DNA from: Epilithonimonas tenax DSM 16811
GTDB lineage: Bacteria > Bacteroidota > Bacteroidia > Flavobacteriales > Weeksellaceae
Length of the DNA stretch: 64,000 nucleotides
Direction: 5' to 3'
NCBI RefSeq assembly: GCF_000428485.1
Contig: NZ_AUAA01000001.1
Coordinates: 62,001 to 126,000, forward strand
Position numbers and translations under genes: made by a program. Below are positions 36,579-45,466 of this stretch, in pieces; positions within the stretch are counted from its first letter, which is position 1, and each line of letters opens with the position of its first letter. The notes under the pieces are model-generated. The model had not been told where the DNA came from, did no database searches, and was given only the letters and a program-made list of their open reading frames with translations.

Positions 36579-36840
36579 ATAGCTTATAGCAATTGGCTTT
36601 TGGCCATTGGCATTCCATTCTATACTTTAAGTTTAAGAAACTTCGAACTTACAAAATTGTATAAATAAACTATTGTAAATATTTAAATCAATGAACTTCT
36701 GCGCTTATAATTTCTCCAGTCAAATATTTTCTTTACATTTGAAAGATTGACAAGTACTTGAAACAATTTAAACATATATTTTTAACTATTAAAGCATTGC
36801 TTTTTAAGCCAATCGCTAAAAGCTAATTGCTATCAGCCAT
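36579..36840. repeat. Inverted repeat pair flanking the pyrB-lrp promoter region
   Basis: The left arm ATAGCTTATAGCAATTGGCTTTTGGCCATTGGC (36579-36611) is closely matched by the reverse complement of the right arm (36807-36840, AGCCAATCGCTAAAAGCTAATTGCTATCAGCC...). About 195 bases lie between the arms, including a TACATTTG box (36734-36741) that could be the -7 element of the Lrp-type gene. The right arm ends ten bases before its ATG. Confidence 0.6.
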
Positions 36841-36848
36841 TTAATATT

Positions 36849-37310
36849 ATGAGTTTGGACAAAAAAGACAAATTAATTCTCTCGCTTCTTCAGGAAGATT
36901 CTACGCTATCGGTAAAGGAAATCTCCGAAAAAATAGGACTCACATTCACGCCGACTTACGAGCGTATCAAAAACCTTGAAAAAAGTGGCGTCGTAGAAAA
37001 ATATGTCGCCCTACTCAACCGTGAAAAACTCGGAATCAATATTGTGGTTTACTGTAATGTCCGTCTCAAAGAACAATCTCAAAATACACTTAAAGATTTT
37101 GAAAATTACATCTCAAAATACGATGAAGTCCAGGAAATCACGAGTCTTTCCGGCGAATATGATTATCAATTGAAAATCCTCGCCAATGATATTTATTCTT
37201 ATAACAACTTCGCTGTCAATGTCATCTCAAACAGTCCGCACATTGGGCAATATCACAGTTCTATTGTTTTGGCTGAAGTGAAAAAATCTACCAAGTTTAA
37301 GCTGGATTAA
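36849..37310 (+). CDS. Lrp/AsnC-family transcriptional regulator
   Basis: 153 aa. N-terminal winged HTH (LILSLLQEDSTLSVKEISEKIG...TYERIKNLEKSGVVEKY, within 7-55) and C-terminal RAM/AsnC ligand domain (about 65-150) with SLSGEYDYQLKI. Such proteins form octamers and sense amino acids. It is divergent from pyrB and convergent with argH, so it lies exactly between the pyrimidine and arginine clusters and is a candidate regulator of either. Its effector cannot be told from sequence. Confidence 0.88.
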   Translation: MSLDKKDKLILSLLQEDSTLSVKEISEKIGLTFTPTYERIKNLEKSGVVEKYVALLNREKLGINIVVYCNVRLKEQSQNTLKDFENYISKYDEVQEITSLSGEYDYQLKILANDIYSYNNFAVNVISNSPHIGQYHSSIVLAEVKKSTKFKLD

Positions 37311-37343
37311 AATCATTTCCCCGACCTTAATGGGAGTGATTTT
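37309..37343. terminator. Bidirectional terminator between lrp-type gene and argH
   Basis: AAAATCATTTCCCC / GGGAGTGATTTT imperfect stem between the two convergent stop codons, with T/A tracts on each side. Confidence 0.55.
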
Positions 37344-38646
37344 ATCCTAATAATTTATCTCTGACTTTATTGAATTGATATTCGATTTCATCGAGGCAAA
37401 GATTTCCCAAACTTCCTTGATGAGAATGATTCAGTTCTTTATAATTGTATTCAAACAAACCATTTTCTATTTCCTGACCGATTTGGATATAGGCATCTCG
37501 GAATGATTTTCCATTCTTCACTTCTTCGTTGATTTTTTCTACGCTGAAGATGTATTGGTATTTTTCATCGTCGAGAATAAGGTCTTTCACTTCAATGTTT
37601 GGAAGCGTATAAATCAGGATTTCAAGACATTCTTTCAAAGAATCGATGGCTGGGAAAAGGATTTCTTTGGTCAATTGCAAATCTCTGTGATAGCCAGACG
37701 GCAGATTATTGGTCACCATCATCAACTCATTTGGCAAAGCCTGAATTCTGTTGCATCTCGCTCTTACCAATTCGAAAATATCCGGATTTTTCTTGTGTGG
37801 CATAATGCTACTTCCAGTTGTAAATTCCTTTGGAAAGCTTATGAAATCGAAATTCTGACTCAGATAAAGACAAACATCATAAGAAAACTTACTTAAAGTT
37901 CCAGCTAAAACCGACAATGAATTCGCCAACAATTTCTCGGATTTTCCACGCGTCATTTGGGCATAAACCACATTATGATTCAACGTTCTGAAACCGAGTT
38001 TGTAAGTCGTACTTTCTCTGTCAATCGGGAAAGACGAACCGTAACCAGCAGCCGAACCGAGCGGATTTTTATTAATGATATTCTTCGTTGCAAACAACAA
38101 TTCCAAATCGTCAACTAATGATTCTGCATACGCACCAAACCACAATCCGAAAGACGACGGCATCGCGACCTGCAAATGCGTGTAACCAGGCAGCAAAACA
38201 TCTTTGTGAAGATTGGCTTTGTCTTTCAGGATTTGAAAAAACGAATCGGTCAGTTCTGTAATTTCTCTGATTTCGTCAATCAGATATAACTTGATATCCG
38301 TCAAAACCTGGTCGTTTCTTGACCTTGCGGTGTGGATTTTCTTACCCGTTTCACCCAGTTTTTCGATGAGAATATTTTCAATTTGGGAATGGATGTCTTC
38401 TGCGGTTTTATCGATTTCGAAAGTTTCTTTTTCGATTTCCGAAAGAACGTCTTCCAAAACTGCGACAATAGTTTGTTCTTCATCCAGACGGATCAAACCC
38501 ACTTCTGCCAGCATTTTTGCGTGGACGATGGAACCCAACACATCGTATTTTGCTAATCTGTCGTCAAAATCAAGGTCTTTCCCGACGGTGAATTTGGTAA
38601 CCAAACCATTGGTTGTCGTATTGTCTTTTTGCCAGATTTTTTTCAT
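37342..38646 (-). CDS. argH: Argininosuccinate lyase
   Basis: 434 aa, fumarase/aspartase superfamily. The signature GSSIMPHKKNPD (near 278-289) holds the catalytic serine, and TARSRNDQV-type sequence (HTARSRNDQVL, near 105) is the other substrate loop; LLPGYTHLQVA supplies the catalytic His region. Final step: arginine plus fumarate from argininosuccinate. It is the last gene of the arginine cluster and ends in a terminator shared with the Lrp-type gene. Confidence 0.96.
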   Translation of the reverse strand: MKKIWQKDNTTTNGLVTKFTVGKDLDFDDRLAKYDVLGSIVHAKMLAEVGLIRLDEEQTIVAVLEDVLSEIEKETFEIDKTAEDIHSQIENILIEKLGETGKKIHTARSRNDQVLTDIKLYLIDEIREITELTDSFFQILKDKANLHKDVLLPGYTHLQVAMPSSFGLWFGAYAESLVDDLELLFATKNIINKNPLGSAAGYGSSFPIDRESTTYKLGFRTLNHNVVYAQMTRGKSEKLLANSLSVLAGTLSKFSYDVCLYLSQNFDFISFPKEFTTGSSIMPHKKNPDIFELVRARCNRIQALPNELMMVTNNLPSGYHRDLQLTKEILFPAIDSLKECLEILIYTLPNIEVKDLILDDEKYQYIFSVEKINEEVKNGKSFRDAYIQIGQEIENGLFEYNYKELNHSHQGSLGNLCLDEIEYQFNKVRDKLLG

Positions 38647-38654
38647 TTTAATAA

Positions 38655-38730
38655 TTTTTAGAAATTAGATTTCAGAGGTTAGAAGTTAGATTACAATTGG
38701 TTTTCTAATATCTAATTTCTCAATTCTACC
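38655..38730. repeat. TTAGAWATTAGA-type degenerate repeat between argE and argH
   Basis: AAATTAGATTTCAGAGGTTAGAAGTTAGATTA is followed by CTAATATCTAATTTCTC, so the two halves are partly self-complementary. Similar short runs occur near 55285-55325, 60280-60318 and 61530. These look like a common genome-wide spacer repeat. Confidence 0.45.
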
Positions 38731-38735
38731 TTCTG

Positions 38736-39818
38736 TTAAAGAACTTTCTCTAATATTTTGATGTAAACATCGATGCCTTCTCGGATTTCGTCGATGTAAA
38801 TAAATTCGTCTGCGGTGTGCGAACGTAGGCTGTCACCCGGTCCCAACTTCACCGATGTGCACGGAATAATCGCTTGGTCCGAGGATGTCGGCGAACCGTA
38901 AGATGTCCTGTCCAAAGACAATCCAGCCTGAACAAAGGGATGGTTAACGTCGATTTTCGAGGAGTTTAAGCGGAACGACCTCGGTGTCAGTTTGGATTTC
39001 ATCTGCGATTGGATGATTTCAAAAACTTCCCGATTCGTGTATTCGTCAGTCACGCGGACATCCAATGTGAAGTTGCATTTTTCCGGAACCACATTGTGCT
39101 GCGTTCCTGCGTTGATTACTGACAACGTGACTTTTACTTCGCCCAGATATTCTGACACTTTTGGAAATCGGAAATCGAGGATGTTTTGCAAATCCTTCAT
39201 ACACTTTACAATCGCGTTGTCATCGTTCGGATGCGCAGCATGGGAAGGCGTTCCCAACATTTCGCCATCGATGACGAGCAAACCTTTTTCTGCAATCGCC
39301 AGATTCATTTTGGTTGGTTCACCGACGATTGCTAATTCGACGTTCGGAAGCTGTGGAAACAAGGCTTCGATGCCATCCAAACCTGAGATTTCTTCTTCGG
39401 CCGTCAATGCAATAACGAGGTTGTGCGACAGATCTTCGGCTTCATAAAAATAGAGAAATGTCTGCGCCATCGCCACCAGAGATGCGCCCGCGTCATTGCT
39501 TCCCAAACCGAATAATTTGCCGTCTTTTTCCACCGGAATGAATGGGTCCAAAGTATAAGCTTTGTTCGGTTTTACCGTGTCGTGGTGCGTGTTGAGGAGA
39601 ATCGATGGTTTGCCAGCGTCAAAATGTCTGTTGGTTGCCCAAATGTTATTTTTGAATCGGTTGACAGTCAACTGATGTTCATTGAAAAATCCTTCTATGA
39701 TGAGCGAAACGTTGTACTCGTCGCGGCTCATAGATGGTGTTGCGATCAGTTTTTTCAGTAATTTGACGGCGTTTTCCGTCAATTCTTCTCTGCTAAAGAC
39801 AGATTTCAGTTCCTTCAT
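38736..39818 (-). CDS. argE: M20-family deacylase of arginine pathway (acyl-citrulline/ornithine deacylase)
   Basis: 360 aa di-zinc M20 hydrolase. Metal and catalytic motifs: LLNTHHDTVKP (His and Asp, near 75), GLGSNDAGASLVAM (Asp, near 109), TAEEEISGLDG (general base Glu and metal Glu, near 139), GEPTKMNLAIAEKG (near 166), and a late His in SLRSHTADEFIYI. In Bacteroidota pathways that carbamoylate an acylated ornithine, this enzyme removes the acyl group from acylcitrulline. Its 5' end overlaps argB by 26 bases. If ArgF' is succinyl-specific, as residue 90 suggests, this would be a desuccinylase. Confidence 0.88.
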   Translation of the reverse strand: MKELKSVFSREELTENAVKLLKKLIATPSMSRDEYNVSLIIEGFFNEHQLTVNRFKNNIWATNRHFDAGKPSILLNTHHDTVKPNKAYTLDPFIPVEKDGKLFGLGSNDAGASLVAMAQTFLYFYEAEDLSHNLVIALTAEEEISGLDGIEALFPQLPNVELAIVGEPTKMNLAIAEKGLLVIDGEMLGTPSHAAHPNDDNAIVKCMKDLQNILDFRFPKVSEYLGEVKVTLSVINAGTQHNVVPEKCNFTLDVRVTDEYTNREVFEIIQSQMKSKLTPRSFRLNSSKIDVNHPFVQAGLSLDRTSYGSPTSSDQAIIPCTSVKLGPGDSLRSHTADEFIYIDEIREGIDVYIKILEKVL

Positions 39819-40584
39819 TACCTTGTTTTATTTGGTCTGACAGTTTTTTCTCGTTAATCAAAAACACTTTCTGAACGCCGTTTTCTTTGGCTTTAAAAGC
39901 ATTTTCGAGTTTTGGCAAAATCCCTTTGTGGAGTTTTCCTTGAGATTTTAATTCAGAAAATTCATTTTTATTAATGGTTTTAAGATTTGAAGTTTCGTCT
40001 TCTACATTTTCCAAAACCCCGTTTTTATCGAAGCAGAACAACAATTCTGTCTCGAAATTTTTTGATAAAGCCTGGGCAACAGTTCCGGCAATCGTGTCTG
40101 CGTTGGTGTTTAACAGATTTCCTTTTTTATCGTGAGTGATTGCAGAAAACACCGGAACCAAACCCAGGTTTATCATATTTGTAATCAATTCTTGATTGAT
40201 ACTTTTTTCATTAATATCACCAACAAATCCAAAATCGATGGATGGATGCTGACGTTTTTCGGCTTGAATTAAATTGCCGTCCGCTCCTGAAAACCCCATG
40301 GCGTTGCAATTGAAACTCTGCAGTTTTGCCACCAAATTTTTATTGATTCTTCCGGCGTAAACCATCGTTACGAGCTTCAACGTTTTTTTGTTGGTAATCC
40401 TTCGGCCATCAATCATCTTCTGCGTCATTTTCAGTTTTTCCGCCAGCGTTTCCGCAATTTTGCCACCGCCGTGAATAAGGATTTTGGCACCTTCGATTTT
40501 TGAAAATTGTTCAAGGAAAGCTTTCAATGATTTTTTGTCATCGATTAGAGCGCCTCCCATTTTGATGATGTGTAGCTTTTGCAT
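39793..40584 (-). CDS. argB: N-acyl-L-glutamate kinase
   Basis: 263 aa amino-acid-kinase fold. N-terminal IIKMGGALIDD and ILIHGGGKIAE (Lys and glycine loop), the GFSGADGNLIQ segment (near 97), and LNTNADTIAGTVAQAL (near 155) fit acetylglutamate kinase. The short N-terminus lacks the extra helix of arginine-inhibited hexameric kinases, so feedback by arginine is less likely; that is inference. It overlaps argE by 26 bases. Confidence 0.9.
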   Translation of the reverse strand: MQKLHIIKMGGALIDDKKSLKAFLEQFSKIEGAKILIHGGGKIAETLAEKLKMTQKMIDGRRITNKKTLKLVTMVYAGRINKNLVAKLQSFNCNAMGFSGADGNLIQAEKRQHPSIDFGFVGDINEKSINQELITNMINLGLVPVFSAITHDKKGNLLNTNADTIAGTVAQALSKNFETELLFCFDKNGVLENVEDETSNLKTINKNEFSELKSQGKLHKGILPKLENAFKAKENGVQKVFLINEKKLSDQIKQGNEGTEICL

Positions 40585-40590
40585 TCTATT

Positions 40591-40650
40591 TTAACGCAAA
40601 GTGCGCAAAGTTTTTTTATTTAATTCGATGTTTTTAAGTTCGCAAAGATG
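40591..40650. repeat. ACGCAAAG-type spacer repeat, copy A
   Basis: TTAACGCAAAGTGCGCAAAGTTTTTTTATTTAATTCGATGTTTTTAAGTTCGCAAAGATG. The same pattern (ACGCAAAG, T/A run, TTTTAAGT-nGCAAA) recurs at 41650-41700 and 44025-44075, always between arginine genes and in the same orientation. Confidence 0.55.
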
Positions 40651-40681
40651 TAATACTCATCAAAGACTTAAACCTTATCTG

Positions 40682-41635
40682 TTATTTTAATTCATCCAAT
40701 ATTTCAGAAAACACTGCTTGCGCAGAGAATATTCTGTTTCTGGCTTGTTGATAAATGATTGAATTTTCTCCGTCCATCACTTCATCTCTCAGTTCCAGAT
40801 TTCTACGCACGGGAAGGCAATGCATCACTTTCGCTTCATTCGTCAATTCTAATTTTTCATTGGTCAACATCCAGTTTTCTTGAACTTTCGGCATTGCTGT
40901 ATAATCTTCAAACGATGACCAGTTTTTCACATAAATGAAATCTGCATCTTTCAATGCTTCATCCTGATTGTGAATTACTTTCGTGTCTTTTGTGAAATTC
41001 TTATCCAAATCGTAACCTTCCGGATTGGCAATCACAAAATCAACGTCCATTTGCTGCATCCATTCTGTAAAGGAGTTTCCGACGGCCTGCGCAATCGGTT
41101 TGATGTGAGGTGCCCACGTCAAAACCACTTTGGGTTTTCTATTGTCTTTCCAATGTTCTTTAATCGTGATGCAATCGGCCAGACTCTGCAGTGGATGACG
41201 CGTCGCGGATTCCAAAGAGACCACCGGAACTTTTGCGTGTTTCAGAAACTGACTCAGGATACTTTCGTTCACGTCGTCTTCTTTGCTTTTCATTCCTGCG
41301 AAACATCTTACGGCGATGATATTACAATACTGGTTCAGAACTTCGATGGCGTCTTTGATATGTTCTACTGTGTCGCCGTTCATCACGGTTCCATCAGCGA
41401 ATTCCAGATTCCAGGCTTCTTGAGCGGCGTTGAGCGTTAGGACATTTAATCCTAAATTCTGAGCCGCAATTTGGGAACTCAATCTGGTTCTGAGACTGGA
41501 ATTGAGGAACACCAAACCAATCGTTTTTCCTTTGCCTTTGCTTGGATTTTCTAATGGATTTTCTTTTATTTTTAAGGCTTTTGCAATGATGTCCTGCAAA
41601 TTTTCTATATCGTAAACTGAAGTGAAATTTTTCAT
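40682..41635 (-). CDS. argF': N-acylornithine carbamoyltransferase (predicted N-succinylornithine type)
   Basis: 317 aa. Carbamoyl-phosphate motif NSSLRTRLS (near 45-53), RHPLQSLAD (near 147) and HCLPVRRN (near 270) place it in the acetyl/succinyl-ornithine group, not the ordinary ornithine enzymes. The specificity position recalled from the literature (Pro90 in the Bacteroides fragilis succinyl enzyme, Glu92 in the Xanthomonas acetyl enzyme) is Val90 here (MNGDTVEHI). Published swaps of that Glu to Val, as I remember them, gave succinylornithine activity. So N-succinyl-L-ornithine is the likelier substrate. It uses carbamoyl phosphate from the nearby CarAB. Confidence 0.88.
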   Translation of the reverse strand: MKNFTSVYDIENLQDIIAKALKIKENPLENPSKGKGKTIGLVFLNSSLRTRLSSQIAAQNLGLNVLTLNAAQEAWNLEFADGTVMNGDTVEHIKDAIEVLNQYCNIIAVRCFAGMKSKEDDVNESILSQFLKHAKVPVVSLESATRHPLQSLADCITIKEHWKDNRKPKVVLTWAPHIKPIAQAVGNSFTEWMQQMDVDFVIANPEGYDLDKNFTKDTKVIHNQDEALKDADFIYVKNWSSFEDYTAMPKVQENWMLTNEKLELTNEAKVMHCLPVRRNLELRDEVMDGENSIIYQQARNRIFSAQAVFSEILDELK

Positions 41636-41649
41636 TTCTTAATTGTTTT

Positions 41650-41762
41650 GAACGCAAAGGCGCCATTATTTTTTTATTATTCGACATTTTAAGTCGCAAA
41701 TCTCACCGCACAATGTTGGCGACTTTTCAGCAGTGAGATTACTACTCTTTTGTGCCTTTGCG
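41650..41762. repeat. ACGCAAAG-type spacer repeat, copy B, closed by an inverted end
   Basis: Begins AACGCAAAGGCGCC and ends GTGCCTTTGCGTT, so the gap between argD and argF' is bounded by an 11-bp inverted repeat. Inside are AAGTCGCAAATCTCAC and GTGAGATT, a second inner inverted pair. The end reaches the last bases of argD. Confidence 0.55.
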
Positions 41763-42926
41763 TTATTTTAATTCTAATATTTTCTCATCAATGGCTGTCA
41801 AGGTTTTTTCTAAAGCATTGATGAACAAATCGGATTCTTTTTCCGAAATATTGAGTGCCGGTAAAATCCGCAGAACAGTATTATCATTGGCATTTCCAGT
41901 GAAAATAAAATGTTCAAACAGCAATTCTTTCCTAACATCTGCGCACGCTTGGTCGAGCTTTATTCCAATCATCAGACCGCGCCTTTTGATGTTTTTGATG
42001 TGTGGGAAATCTTTAATTTTCTCTTCAATGTATGCGCCTATTTTTTCAGAATTGTTAATTAAATTTTCTTTTTCAATCACTTCCAAAACCGCCAATCCAG
42101 CCACGCAAGCGAGATGATTGCCACCAAATGTAGTTCCCAACAGACCATAACTCGATTCGAATTTCGGACTGATCAAAACGCCACCAATCGGGAAACCATT
42201 TCCCATTCCTTTCGCAACGGTAATCAAGTCAGGTTTGATGTCGAATTCCTGATGGGCAAAGAACTTCCCGGAACGTCCGTAACCAGACTGCACCTCGTCC
42301 AAAATCAAAACCGCATTATCTTCTTTGCAAAGTTTTTCAACCGTTAAAATGAAATCTTTTTCCAACAGATTAATGCCGCCAACACCTTGAATCCCTTCTA
42401 CGATTACTGCAGAGATTTCGTTCTGATTTTCGGCAAAAATATTTTCCAGTTCTTCCGAATTATTGAATTCACATTTGATAAAATTCTCAGATTCGTTGAC
42501 TGGCGCGACGATTTTCGCATTATCTGTCACAGCAACAGCGGCGGAAGTACGTCCGTGGAAAGCTTCGGAGAAATAAATCACTTTCTTCTTCCCGTTGTGA
42601 AAAGAAGCCAACTTTAAAGCATTTTCATTGGCTTCAGCTCCGGAGTTACACAAGAACAATGAATACTCTTCGTAACCTGATATTTTTCCTAATTTCTCAG
42701 CCAGTTCTGTCTGCAAATGATTCTGAACCGAATTAGAATAAAAGCTGATTTTATCCAGTTGATTTTTCAATTTATCAACATAATACGGATGGTTGTGACC
42801 GATGGAAATCACAGCGTGACCACCGTAAAAATCGAGGTATTTTTGGCCGTTTTCATCCCAAAGGAAAGAAGCTTCAGCTTTTACAGGATTGATGTTGAAA
42901 AGTGGATATACGTTTAATAAATTCAT
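41763..42926 (-). CDS. argD: N-acylornithine aminotransferase
   Basis: 387 aa class III PLP aminotransferase. FLCNSGAEANENALKLA (near 91-107), the DEVQSGYGRSGKFFAHQ stretch (210-226), and PLP lysine Lys239 in ITVAKGMGNGFPIGG are diagnostic. It converts N-acylglutamate semialdehyde to N-acylornithine with glutamate. Position between argF' and argC fits the pathway. Acetyl versus succinyl preference cannot be judged here. Confidence 0.93.
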   Translation of the reverse strand: MNLLNVYPLFNINPVKAEASFLWDENGQKYLDFYGGHAVISIGHNHPYYVDKLKNQLDKISFYSNSVQNHLQTELAEKLGKISGYEEYSLFLCNSGAEANENALKLASFHNGKKKVIYFSEAFHGRTSAAVAVTDNAKIVAPVNESENFIKCEFNNSEELENIFAENQNEISAVIVEGIQGVGGINLLEKDFILTVEKLCKEDNAVLILDEVQSGYGRSGKFFAHQEFDIKPDLITVAKGMGNGFPIGGVLISPKFESSYGLLGTTFGGNHLACVAGLAVLEVIEKENLINNSEKIGAYIEEKIKDFPHIKNIKRRGLMIGIKLDQACADVRKELLFEHFIFTGNANDNTVLRILPALNISEKESDLFINALEKTLTAIDEKILELK

Positions 42927-42977
42927 AATTTTTATAAATGCTAATCGATAAATGATTATTGATAAATTTTAAAAAAT

Positions 42978-43042
42978 GCTTCGACTACGCTTAGCGTGAC
43001 AGCTCTAATACTAAACGTTGTCAGTCTGAGGCTCTCGAAGAC
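42978..43042. repeat. Short repeat modules in the argC-argD gap
   Basis: GCTTCGACTACGCTTAGCGTGACA (42979-43001) and TGTCAGTCTGAGGCTCTCGAAGACT (43019-43042). The second module is the same as the core of the 23701-23776 repeat and recurs at 61618-61640. Confidence 0.6.
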
Positions 43043-43053
43043 TCTTAATTTAT

Positions 43054-44019
43054 TTAAAATGCAATTGGTTTTAAATTCAAACCTAAATTTTGTTCCCAGC
43101 CGTTGGCGATATTCATATTTTGAACAGCTTGTCCGGATGCGCCTTTCAATAAGTTATCGATTGCGGAATGAACTGCTATTCTGTTGCCTTGTTTTTCGAT
43201 TTGGATGACGCAGAAATTGGTATTCACAACTTGTTTCATATCAATCGGTTTCTCTGAAATTCTTACGAAAGGCGAGTCTTTGTAGAAGTCTTTATATAAG
43301 GCGTAAATTTTTTCTAATTCTAAATCACAATCAATAATTGAACTTGTGAAAATACCTCTTGCAAAATCACCGCGCCACGGCACAAAGTTGAGTTCTACTT
43401 CTTTCTCGTTAAGCCAATTGACTTGTTTCAAAATCTCGTCAACGTGCTGATGGTTCAGCGTTTTATAAGCTGAAACATTATCATTTCGCCAAGTGAAATG
43501 GGTTGTTGGCTGCAATGATTGGCCTGCTCCAGTGGAGCCCGTAATTCCCGTTGTGTAAATATCTTTAAGCAAATTTTCTTTTGCTAACGGCAATAACGCG
43601 AGCTGAATAGCAGTCGCAAAACATCCTGGATTGGCGATACTTTTCGAATTCTGGATGTCATCAAAATAAATTTCCGGCAAACCGTAAACAAAATTTCTAT
43701 TTTCAAAATTGCCGTCGAGACGGAAATCATTTCCTAAATCGATAATTAAAGTACCATCTGAAACTGGATTCTCATTCAGCCAGTTTTGACTTTCTTTGTG
43801 TGGAAGGCAAAGGAAAAGAATGTCCGTTTCTGAAATTTCGTTCGTCAAAACCAACTCACAAATCGATTCCAAATCCGGATATAATTCTGAAATTTTCACT
43901 CCGGAATTGGAACGGCTGAACAAAAACTTCAATTCTATATTCGGGTGGAATACAAGCAAACGAACGAGTTCGCTTCCTGTGTAGCCATTGGCTCCGATGA
44001 TTCCGACTGATTTTTTCAT
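43054..44019 (-). CDS. argC: N-acyl-gamma-glutamyl-phosphate reductase
   Basis: 321 aa. NADP-binding start GIIGANGYTGSELVRLL (6-22) and catalytic cysteine Cys133 in ANPGCFATAIQLAL, with GSTGAGQSLQPTTHF downstream, identify ArgC (type 1-like length). Reduces the acylglutamyl phosphate to the semialdehyde. It lies between argD and argG, separated from argG by a repeat and a hairpin. Confidence 0.95.
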   Translation of the reverse strand: MKKSVGIIGANGYTGSELVRLLVFHPNIELKFLFSRSNSGVKISELYPDLESICELVLTNEISETDILFLCLPHKESQNWLNENPVSDGTLIIDLGNDFRLDGNFENRNFVYGLPEIYFDDIQNSKSIANPGCFATAIQLALLPLAKENLLKDIYTTGITGSTGAGQSLQPTTHFTWRNDNVSAYKTLNHQHVDEILKQVNWLNEKEVELNFVPWRGDFARGIFTSSIIDCDLELEKIYALYKDFYKDSPFVRISEKPIDMKQVVNTNFCVIQIEKQGNRIAVHSAIDNLLKGASGQAVQNMNIANGWEQNLGLNLKPIAF

Positions 44020-44058
44020 ATCTTAAACGCAAAGGTTATTTATTATTATTGAAAATAT

Positions 44059-44101
44059 TTTAAGTTAGCAAAGACGCTTACGCTTCAAAAGCTAACTTAA
44101 A
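44059..44101. repeat. Strong inverted repeat between argG and argC
   Basis: TTTAAGTTAGC (44059-44069) / GCTAACTTAAA (44091-44101), perfect 11 bp, 21-base loop. It overlaps an ACGCAAAG-type spacer repeat beginning near 44025. There is no T tail, so it may act as an mRNA processing or stability element in the arg transcript. Confidence 0.6.
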
Positions 44102-44111
44102 TATTGGATTA

Positions 44112-44220
44112 CTCGCAGCCCGGCTTGAACGGAAATCCTTTTTTGCTTGTACTCAAGTTCTATTTAAACTGAAATAGTCTTGCAAAAAAGATTGGGAGTG
44201 GAAGACGGAAAAGCTGCCAT
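44112..44220. repeat. Modular intergenic repeat, copy 5 (most complete)
   Basis: Runs from CTCGCAGCCCGGCTTGAACGGAAATCCTTTTTTGC through CTTGTACTCAAGTTCTATTTAAACTG to TGCAAAAAAGATTGGGAGTGGAAGACGGAAAAGCTGCC. Used here as reference for the other copies. Confidence 0.7.
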
Positions 44221-44272
44221 AATAAAATATGTAAATAGCTTTCGACCTAGTCAAATAGCTGCCCAAAATATT

Positions 44273-45466
44273 CTAATTCAATTTGTTGACCTGATGATAG
44301 ATGTTGAGCGAGTTGCTAAGGATTTTGGTAAAACCTTTGACATCACCGCCACTCCAAGCGAGGTTTTCTTCGCCGTAACTTCCAAATTTTGAAGACATTA
44401 AATCATTTTCAGACACGATCCCGTTCAAAACAAAACGATAAGGATGAAGTGTGACAAATACTTTCCCATTGACTGTTTTCTGAGAATCCTGCAAAAATGA
44501 TTCGATGTTTCTCATCACTGGGTCTAGGAAAAGAGCCTCGTGAAGCCAGTTCCCATACCAATCTGACAATTGCGATTTGATGGTTTGTTGATATTTCGAA
44601 AGTGTGTGCTTCTCTAATAAATGATGTGCTTTTATAATGATGGAAGCAGCCGCTGCTTCGAAACCAACACGACCTTTGATGCCAACAATCGTATCGCCAA
44701 CGTGGATATCACGACCAATCCCGTAAGGTGACGCCAATTCTTCAATTTTTTGAATTGCGAAAACTGGATGCGAAAACGTCTCGCCATTAACGGAACTTAG
44801 TTCGCCATTTTTGAATTCGATTTCTAATTGAGAAACCTCACTTTTTTCGACTTGTGAAGGAAAAGCATCTTCCGGAAGATTATATCGCGAAGTCAAGGTT
44901 TCTTTTCCGCCGACGGAAGTTCCCCACAGTCCTTTGTTGATCGAATATTTGGCTTTATCAAAATCCATTTCGTAGTTGTGGTCTTTCAGGAATTGAATCT
45001 CGTCTTCACGCGATAAACTCAAATCCCGAATGGGTGTGACGATTTCGATCTTCGGACACATCACGTTGAAAATCAAATCGAAACGAACCTGGTCATTTCC
45101 TGCACCTGTGCTTCCGTGCGCAATGGCGTCTGCGCCAATGTCCTGAGCAACTTCTGCGATGGTCTGCGCCTGAATCGTTCTTTCTGCACTTACGGACAAT
45201 GGATAAGTGTTGTTTTTCAGAACGTTACCGAAAATCAAATACTTAACACAGTCATTATAATATTTCTCAGAAGCATCAATAAATCTGTAAGAAGCAACGC
45301 CTAATTTCTCAGCTTTTTCTTTAAGCAAAACCGCATCATTATTATCAAAACCGCCTGTGTTGACAGTCACTGCGTGGACTTCGTAACCCAAAGTTTCACT
45401 TAGATATTTGGCGCAATAGGATGTGTCCAAACCTCCGCTAAATGCCAAAACTACTTTCTTACTCAT
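44273..45466 (-). CDS. argG: Argininosuccinate synthase
   Basis: 397 aa. PP-loop AFSGGLDTSYCAKYL (8-22), HGSTGAGNDQVRFD (near 116) and GLWGTSVGG-type substrate motifs are intact. It joins citrulline and aspartate using ATP. Its start overlaps the GNAT gene by eight bases, so the two are translated together at the head of the arginine cluster. Confidence 0.96.
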   Translation of the reverse strand: MSKKVVLAFSGGLDTSYCAKYLSETLGYEVHAVTVNTGGFDNNDAVLLKEKAEKLGVASYRFIDASEKYYNDCVKYLIFGNVLKNNTYPLSVSAERTIQAQTIAEVAQDIGADAIAHGSTGAGNDQVRFDLIFNVMCPKIEIVTPIRDLSLSREDEIQFLKDHNYEMDFDKAKYSINKGLWGTSVGGKETLTSRYNLPEDAFPSQVEKSEVSQLEIEFKNGELSSVNGETFSHPVFAIQKIEELASPYGIGRDIHVGDTIVGIKGRVGFEAAAASIIIKAHHLLEKHTLSKYQQTIKSQLSDWYGNWLHEALFLDPVMRNIESFLQDSQKTVNGKVFVTLHPYRFVLNGIVSENDLMSSKFGSYGEENLAWSGGDVKGFTKILSNSLNIYHQVNKLN

